The position numbers and the translations under genes are program-made. A model generated the notes under the pieces. That model was not told the origin of the DNA. It did no database searches and saw only the letters and a list, made by a program, of their open reading frames with translations. This document shows positions 6,501 to 9,890 of a DNA stretch of 9,890 nucleotides, piece after piece (position 1 is the stretch's first letter; every line of letters starts with the position of its first letter). Source of the stretch: an uncultured Bacteroidales bacterium (GTDB lineage Bacteria > Bacteroidota > Bacteroidia > Bacteroidales > UBA932); the NCBI GenBank assembly GCA_946549475.1, contig CAMNQO010000053.1, positions 1-9,890 on the forward strand. Direction: 5' to 3'.

Positions 6501-7220
6501 GAATGGGTGATGGGGACGGGCGGCTACCCCGTACCCTACGGAACCCTTCTCGCCGGCGACACGCCCGTTTCCTCCAAGAAGCGTGTGTCTTTGCTGGGCG
6601 ACTCCATCACGACCTACAAGGGTTATACCCTCTATCCGGGCAACGGCCAGTACCCCAACGCCAATTACAGCGACTTCACCAGTGTTTCCCAGACCTGGTG
6701 GTATCAACTCATTTACAATAAGATGTCCCATGCCGTCCTGGAAGCCAATTCTTCTTATACCGGAACCTGCGTCCAAAATACGACTTCCAAAGGACATCCC
6801 GGCTACGGCTTCCTGCAGCGTTATGTCGATCTGGGCCGTCCGGATGTCATTCTCGTCAATGGCGGCACCAACGATGCCTGGAGTTACGGCCTGCCTGCGG
6901 GAAGTCTGAATTTCACGCTTGCCACCGAAGCGCTGGACACATACCAGTTCGCCCAGGCCTACGACAAACTCATCCGCCTGCTCCGGGAGACTTATCCGGC
7001 TGCGCAGATTTGCTGCATCATCGGGGATAATGTCATGGACGCTTCCAAGATGGCTTACGCACAGGTCATCCGCGATGTGTGCAAGCATTACGGCCTGCCT
7101 TACGCCGAAGTCGTATTTGCCGACCGGGCTGCGTCCACCTACGACAATGTCCATCCCAATGTATCAGGCATGGCAGACATGGCCGGGCAAATCTACACCC
7201 AACTGAAAGAGAGGTTATAA
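3510..7220 (+). CDS. Large lipoprotein with fimbrillin-like domain, long GLUG repeat array and SGNH/GDSL hydrolase
   Basis: The protein is 1236 residues. MKRLFCATWLFLFLLLTSC is a lipoprotein signal peptide with lipidated Cys19. Residues about 35-262 form a fimbrillin-like (Mfa-like) domain with FEDGD, AFYP, APMGA and FKNLCTIVHF, ending in PAQIYTGGFTL and LKAG as in the paralogue. From residue 266 (FSGGKGT) a GLUG region runs to about 890 with about 17 repeats, rich in cysteine, followed by a DAWNAGTPTFG cap. Residues about 1022-1236 are an SGNH hydrolase with a complete catalytic set: Ser1032 in GDSIT, Gly1085 in SYTGT, Asn1121 in GGTND, and Asp1212/His1215 in DNVHPN. It is divergent from its paralogue at 245-3283. 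Known for the family: SGNH enzymes are esterases or lipases, often carbohydrate deacetylases. Inferred: cell-envelope esterase with an unknown acylated substrate. The start is supported by the signal peptide and the nearby promoter element. Confidence 0.88.
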   Translation: MKRLFCATWLFLFLLLTSCHKTEPAGSDTPSHEATLRSFSAEIVADYESTKALVDISTRKVSFEDGDQVAVSNGSSIANYTYSAASGKFTSDSPLTSAEHYTAFYPASACTGAGTDGGLRILLPDSRTYDAASVLEAPMGAESDGGVFSFKNLCTIVHFTMEDDGVLSRVCFSASVPVCGAASFRNGLLTMEEGGSREIGMTLPESFSPDASKPVCLVVPAQIYTGGFTLKSEFVSGRVWYQSMTRDQDLKAGYFTIMELFTTSLFSGGKGTEADPYRIASAADLQDLSSRVASTAEEDLPLRTACYRQMADIDFLGATLPSIGNSNDGGGCYFEGRYEGNGHTISNLTISNPNTNKANGFFGYLSGNAHIDGLQIDRAAIASATWNNGIVVGCVQPGSNAVVENCTVTHSSVSSNNSDNGGIIGKLMSGTVRNCSFSGTVSGTASAKHQCAGIVGEVTGAGCLVADCRFDGTVTGACGNVAGIVGSLAGTSSVTGCTVSAGSVIEGGSITNNGINIGGIVGYINGSTGGKVEKCTCAGTVIGHYYDIGGIAGRDQGIPIRDCTFSGTVTSDYDDRSASGDLFSRIGGICGHIHGTAAIEGCSVSGTVGESTAYVGGIVGWMETGSITACRVENAQVKGRTCIGGIAGRFKGGIVKTCTVSSLNLSASGNYAGGAAGWMMAGCSLTGCLLEQSSVSGDMSIGGMCGLYSGGGYIGQCRVRDCRISTQTKLAGGILGNMTSSSDPLQSRVERCSVTGGSVGATTGLAGGILGGCDTKGIINLCSASTDVSNTGSGNYGNVGGIAGWCSTTDLLIANCVYFDGELRNDNATGGCVGGICGSMTAGTLGYSAVVNCCAFPGRLSTGSGNANLAGIIGYMNTVTVRNAYSPAPASVMYFNGAASGASRGSIYGWLRGVNTSDACSGIVEDAYWFSGFKAGNYNGNYKYVKSEQALTDSQMRNNGAVSRPSAGTSSPDFLSALNAAADAWNAGTPTFGVRAEEWVMGTGGYPVPYGTLLAGDTPVSSKKRVSLLGDSITTYKGYTLYPGNGQYPNANYSDFTSVSQTWWYQLIYNKMSHAVLEANSSYTGTCVQNTTSKGHPGYGFLQRYVDLGRPDVILVNGGTNDAWSYGLPAGSLNFTLATEALDTYQFAQAYDKLIRLLRETYPAAQICCIIGDNVMDASKMAYAQVIRDVCKHYGLPYAEVVFADRAASTYDNVHPNVSGMADMAGQIYTQLKERL
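4581..6170 (+). repeat. GLUG-type repeat array, about 17 copies, within the plus-strand lipoprotein
   Basis: Residues 358-887 of the encoded protein hold about 17 tandem units of the form aGGIvG.m.g..i..C.v.G, for example NIGGIVGYINGS, DIGGIAGRDQG, YVGGIVGWMETG and LAGGILGNMTS. Most units are 25-38 residues long and carry a Cys in the strand after the turn (NCTV, DCRF, GCTV, KCTC, DCTF). At the DNA level, blocks like GGCGGCATCGTCGG recur, so unequal recombination or slippage could change copy number. The array is about twice as long as in the minus-strand paralogue. A degenerate further unit (RGSIYGWLRG) may follow the marked end. Confidence 0.8.
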
Positions 7221-7225
7221 TCCCA

Positions 7226-7297
7226 CAAAAAAACAAGGCGCCTTGCGATATCACATCGGTGGCGCCTTTATAACCTAAACTTAAACTATGAAAAACT
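7226..7297 (-). ncRNA. Candidate small RNA ending in an intrinsic terminator
   Basis: On the minus strand a well-spaced Bacteroides-type promoter (7304-7334) should start transcription near 7297. About 30 unpaired, AT-rich bases (GTTTTTCATAGTTTAAGTTT and onward) come next. A GC-rich hairpin (7268-7235) and then a run of seven T's follow. No open reading frame fills this span. The expected product is a transcript of about 70 nt with an unstructured 5' part and a terminator stem, a typical layout for a trans-acting bacterial sRNA. Its 3' half would be antisense to the 3' untranslated end of the large lipoprotein mRNA. Alternatively, the hairpin only terminates flanking mRNAs and the promoter match is chance. 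Confidence 0.4.
7235..7268. terminator. GC-rich hairpin terminator after the plus-strand lipoprotein gene
   Basis: AAGGCGCC (7235-7242) pairs perfectly with GGCGCCTT (7261-7268). A small inner stem CGAT/ATCG (7246-7249 with 7255-7258) closes a 5-base loop. On the plus strand only TTTATAA follows, a poor tail. On the minus strand the hairpin is followed by GTTTTTTTG, a good tail. It may end the lipoprotein mRNA 15 bases after its stop codon, but it is better built to stop minus-strand transcripts, either helicase read-through or the candidate sRNA. Confidence 0.75.
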
Positions 7298-7300
7298 TCG

Positions 7301-7346
7301 ATGCAAATATATAAAGGATTTTTATTTCCACAAAATATATTTGCAT
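7301..7346. repeat. 12-bp perfect inverted repeat with a 22-base spacer
   Basis: ATGCAAATATAT at 7301-7312 is the exact reverse complement of ATATATTTGCAT at 7335-7346. Each arm contains TATATTTG, a TAnnTTTG promoter match, pointing outward in opposite directions. It could be an operator, a pair of divergent promoter elements, or partly a by-product of AT-rich composition. Confidence 0.6.
7304..7334 (-). promoter_or_regulatory. Bacteroides-type promoter reading leftward
   Basis: Read on the minus strand, TTTG (7334-7331) is followed after exactly 19 bases by TATATTTG (7311-7304). Both parts match the Bacteroides consensus TTTG-N19-21-TAnnTTTG with no mismatch. The start site would be near 7297. 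No protein-coding gene lies just downstream in this direction, only the hairpin terminator at 7268-7235, which is why I propose a small RNA. Confidence 0.5.
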
Positions 7347-7398
7347 TTTTACAAAAATTTTGTGCATTTTCACAAAAAAAGACGCAAAATCACAAAAA

Positions 7399-9795
7399 TC
7401 AGCCCTCCACGATACGCAATTTGGCATACTGGAGCAGGAGCAATTTCTCGCCGTACTGGTCGAAGAGCACCTTGGCTTTGATGGAGGCTCCTTCGCGCGT
7501 GAGGGTGACAATCTTGCCATAGCCGAACTTGGCATGTTCCACCCGCTGCCCCTCTTTCATATCGAGTACGCTGCTGGGCACGAAATCTTCCCGGGGCTGC
7601 GCCGGAGCCGATGAGATGCGGGAGACCGGCCGCGTGGGAGCCGCAGGACGGGACGCAGATGCTGCCGGAGAGAAAGCCGCCGGACGGGACGGAGCGCCGG
7701 AGGAACGGGAAGCATCGAAAGCGACATCGGCCGTCTTTACGGAAGGCAAGGGATTGTCGATGTACTGGCGGTCAATCTCCCGCAGGAAACGGGAAGGCGG
7801 GTTGGATTCGTGCTGGCCGTTGCGCATGCGTGACATGCTGTAGGACAAGGTAACGGCGACAGCCGCCCGGGTCAGGGCCACATAAAACAAGCGCCGCTCT
7901 TCCTCGACATCCGTCCCCGCAGCGCCCAAGGACATGCTGCCGGAAGGAAAAAGATTCTCCTCCATGCCCGTCACATAGACATAGGGAAATTCCAGCCCCT
8001 TGGACGCATGCACCGTCATCAGCGTCACTTTATTATTGACGCCGCCGTCGGCATCATCCGCCACATCCACCGCGCTGAGCAGGGAAATGTTTTCCAGAAA
8101 CTCGTCCAGGGTGACGGCCGGCAACGAGTCCGCATCATACCCGGCCACGGAATCTTCGTACTGCAATTCGGCCAGATATTCGCTTTGTCGCTCTTCCACG
8201 AAAGATTTGACGCTGTCCAGGAGCTCCTGGACATTGGCCTGACGCGACTGCCCCTCCACCGAAGTGTCGCTCTTGAGGTGCATCCACAGACCGGACTCCG
8301 TACTCAGCCTTACGGCCAGTTCGTAAGCATCCGCCTGCGGAAAAGCCTCATGCGCGGAAGACAGGATTTTGCAGAAAGCGCCGATGCGCTCCAACGCCCC
8401 CGTCTTCAAACCGCAAGCCGCCAGTCCGGAAAGGTTTTGCGCCGCTTTGAAATAAGAACAGCCCGACCGGGCCGCGACCGTCTGAATGGCCGTCAAGGAA
8501 GTATCGCCGATACCGCGGGCCGGCTTGTTGATGATGCGTTTGAACGACTCATTGTCGTCGAGATTGACAGCCAACTTCAGGTAAGCCATCGCATCTTTGA
8601 TTTCCGCCCGCTCAAAGAAAGAATTGCCCGAATAAATCAGGTACGGGATGTTGCGGCGCCGCAACTGCTCCTCCAGCACGCGCGACTGGGCATTGGTCCG
8701 GTAAAGGATGGCAAAATCCTTGTACTCCGCGTGGTCGCGCTGCATGCGGCCGGCGATGGCCGCCGTCACCAACATCGCTTCTTCCTGGTCGGTAAAGGCT
8801 TTGATGAGGTGGATCGGATCGCCTTCCGGCCCCTCGGAAAAACAGACTTTCTTGATACGGCCTTTGTTTTTTTCTATGAGCGAATTGGCCGCATTGACGA
8901 TGGTCTGCGTCGAGCGGTAATTACGCTCCAGGCGGAACACCTTCACCTGCTTGAACTCCCGTTCGAAGCGTAAGATATTCTCCACCCGGGCACCCCGGAA
9001 AGCATAGATGGACTGCGAATCATCACCGACGACACAAATATTGCTGTTCCGGTAACAAAGCGCCTTGAGTATAAGATACTGGGCAAAATTGGTATCCTGA
9101 TACTCATCAACCATCAGATAATCGAAACGCGACGCAATCTCTTCCCTGGCCTTTTCATTCTTGGACAACAGCAGGTTCATATTGAACAGGATGTCGTCAA
9201 AATCCATCACGCCGCTCTCCCTGCACCGCTTCCAATAAAGGGAATAGACATCCCCCAGACGCGGGCGGCGGCTGCGCATGTCGGACTCCCGGGCTTGCGG
9301 ATTATTGATATACCCTGCGGGACTCACCAGGGAGTTCTTGGCGTCCGAGATACGGGCTTGGACATCTTTGGGCTTGTAAATCTTGTCATCCAGTCCCAGT
9401 TCCTTGATACACGATTTGATGAGGGACTGGCTGTCGGAAGTGTCGTAGATGGTGAAAGCCTGCGGATAGCCCAGCCAATCGGCATAATCCCGCAGAAAGC
9501 GGATGAACACCGAATGGAAAGTGCCCATGTAGAGTTTGCGGGCCAGGCGCCAGCCGACCATCCCGGCAACACGCTCCTGCATCTCCCCCGCAGCCTTTTT
9601 GGTGAAGGTCAGGGCCATGATACGCTCCGGATTGCACCCTTTGGCGAGGGCATACGCAATCCGCCCCGTCAGCACGCGCGTCTTTCCCGACCCGGCGCCG
9701 GCGACAATGAGGACCGGTCCGTCCAACTGCTCTACCGCAGCCTTCTGCTGGGGATTGAGCCCCTTGAGGATATCACTGCTCTCCATTCTCTCCAT
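7399..9795 (-). CDS. pcrA: UvrD/PcrA-type superfamily 1 DNA helicase
   Basis: The protein is 798 residues and works as an ATP-driven 3'-5' DNA helicase in nucleotide excision and mismatch repair and in clearing stalled forks and RecA filaments. The superfamily 1A motifs occur in order: Q motif GLNPQQKAAV (12-21); Walker A GAGSGKT (33-39, Lys38); Ia ALTFTKKAAGEM; Ib GTFHS; II DEYQDT (Asp230-Glu231); III VGDDSQSIYAFRGA; IV RLERNYRST; V TVHASKGLEF (about 590-603); and VI EEERRLFYVALTRA (Arg643). After a Pro/Ala/Ser-rich linker (about 685-745), the last 50 residues (GQRVEHAKFGYGKIV onward) match the C-terminal Tudor-like domain that binds RNA polymerase in PcrA/UvrD. Length is normal for the family. 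An alternative start at Met4 is possible; AAAGAAG just before the ATG may be a weak ribosome site. PcrA and UvrD cannot be separated by eye here. Confidence 0.95.
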   Translation of the reverse strand: MERMESSDILKGLNPQQKAAVEQLDGPVLIVAGAGSGKTRVLTGRIAYALAKGCNPERIMALTFTKKAAGEMQERVAGMVGWRLARKLYMGTFHSVFIRFLRDYADWLGYPQAFTIYDTSDSQSLIKSCIKELGLDDKIYKPKDVQARISDAKNSLVSPAGYINNPQARESDMRSRRPRLGDVYSLYWKRCRESGVMDFDDILFNMNLLLSKNEKAREEIASRFDYLMVDEYQDTNFAQYLILKALCYRNSNICVVGDDSQSIYAFRGARVENILRFEREFKQVKVFRLERNYRSTQTIVNAANSLIEKNKGRIKKVCFSEGPEGDPIHLIKAFTDQEEAMLVTAAIAGRMQRDHAEYKDFAILYRTNAQSRVLEEQLRRRNIPYLIYSGNSFFERAEIKDAMAYLKLAVNLDDNESFKRIINKPARGIGDTSLTAIQTVAARSGCSYFKAAQNLSGLAACGLKTGALERIGAFCKILSSAHEAFPQADAYELAVRLSTESGLWMHLKSDTSVEGQSRQANVQELLDSVKSFVEERQSEYLAELQYEDSVAGYDADSLPAVTLDEFLENISLLSAVDVADDADGGVNNKVTLMTVHASKGLEFPYVYVTGMEENLFPSGSMSLGAAGTDVEEERRLFYVALTRAAVAVTLSYSMSRMRNGQHESNPPSRFLREIDRQYIDNPLPSVKTADVAFDASRSSGAPSRPAAFSPAASASRPAAPTRPVSRISSAPAQPREDFVPSSVLDMKEGQRVEHAKFGYGKIVTLTREGASIKAKVLFDQYGEKLLLLQYAKLRIVEG

Positions 9796-9890
9796 ACTTC
9801 TTTATAAAAGGACTGCGAAAATACAAAAAAAATGTGTAACTTCGCGGCGCTTTTTACCAAAGCGGAAAAATTATCATAAAACCCTAACAT
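9796..9890. promoter_or_regulatory. AT-rich divergent upstream region with weak promoter elements
   Basis: These 95 bases precede the helicase gene. On the plus strand TAACTTCG (9837-9844) is one mismatch from TAnnTTTG and could drive a gene starting at or just beyond the right edge; the window ends in AACAT, which would be a start codon if the next base is G. On the minus strand TATTTTCG (9823-9816) is a similar one-mismatch element for the helicase gene. Neither has a TTTG at the right distance upstream, so both are tentative. Confidence 0.3.

Noticed and set aside
7288..7314. An 8-codon plus-strand frame (ATGAAAAACTTCGATGCA and on to TAA) that could be a leader peptide.
   Set aside because: It is too short to support, no gene follows on the plus strand, and the bases are better explained by the minus-strand promoter and inverted repeat.
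8008..8973. A 321-codon open frame on the plus strand within the helicase gene.
   Set aside because: It is antisense to conserved helicase motifs and has no recognisable features of its own.
1..9890. Mobile element, phage or integration at the tRNA gene.
   Set aside because: There is no transposase, integrase or terminal inverted repeats, and no duplicated 3' tRNA fragment was found in the window.

Overview
The window looks like chromosomal DNA from a member of the Bacteroidales, probably an uncultured gut or host-associated lineage. The support is fourfold: a small bacterial SRP RNA; two fimbrillin-like/GLUG-repeat lipoproteins of a kind typical of Bacteroidota; promoter-like sequences of the Bacteroides type (TTTG ... 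TAnnTTTG) rather than -35/-10 boxes; and GC-rich genes separated by very AT-rich gaps with few Shine-Dalgarno sites. I cannot name a genus from sequence alone.

Layout. Bases 2-98 hold the SRP (4.5S) RNA, followed after only 5 bases by tRNA-Gly(CCC) at 104-176. A strong hairpin at 179-215 has A- and T-runs on its two sides, so it can end transcripts arriving from either side. Leftward from it lies a lipoprotein gene (245-3283, minus) preceded by a tightly coupled 42-codon small gene (3288-3416, minus). A short AT-rich divergent promoter region (about 3417-3509) separates these from a larger lipoprotein gene (3510-7220, plus). The AT-rich gap 7221-7398 contains a hairpin terminator, a good minus-strand Bacteroides-type promoter and a 12-bp inverted repeat; together these suggest a small RNA of about 70 nt on the minus strand. 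A UvrD/PcrA-type helicase gene (7399-9795, minus) follows. The last 95 bases are AT-rich and carry a possible plus-strand promoter for a gene beyond the edge.

The centre of interest is the divergent pair of lipoproteins. They share the same unusual order of parts: lipoprotein signal, fimbrillin-like beta domain, array of GLUG-type repeats (probably a beta-helix), and a C-terminal SGNH/GDSL hydrolase. They are clearly paralogous, with shared stretches such as AQIYTGGFTL and LIYNKM. They differ in repeat number (about 9 versus about 17) and in the catalytic motif: the plus-strand protein has the full Ser/Gly/Asn/Asp-His set, while the minus-strand one lacks the Asp at the usual place. I infer surface- or periplasm-facing, lipid-anchored esterases acting on a glycan or other acylated polymer; the substrate is unknown. 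The RNA genes and the helicase are housekeeping genes with no evident functional tie to them.
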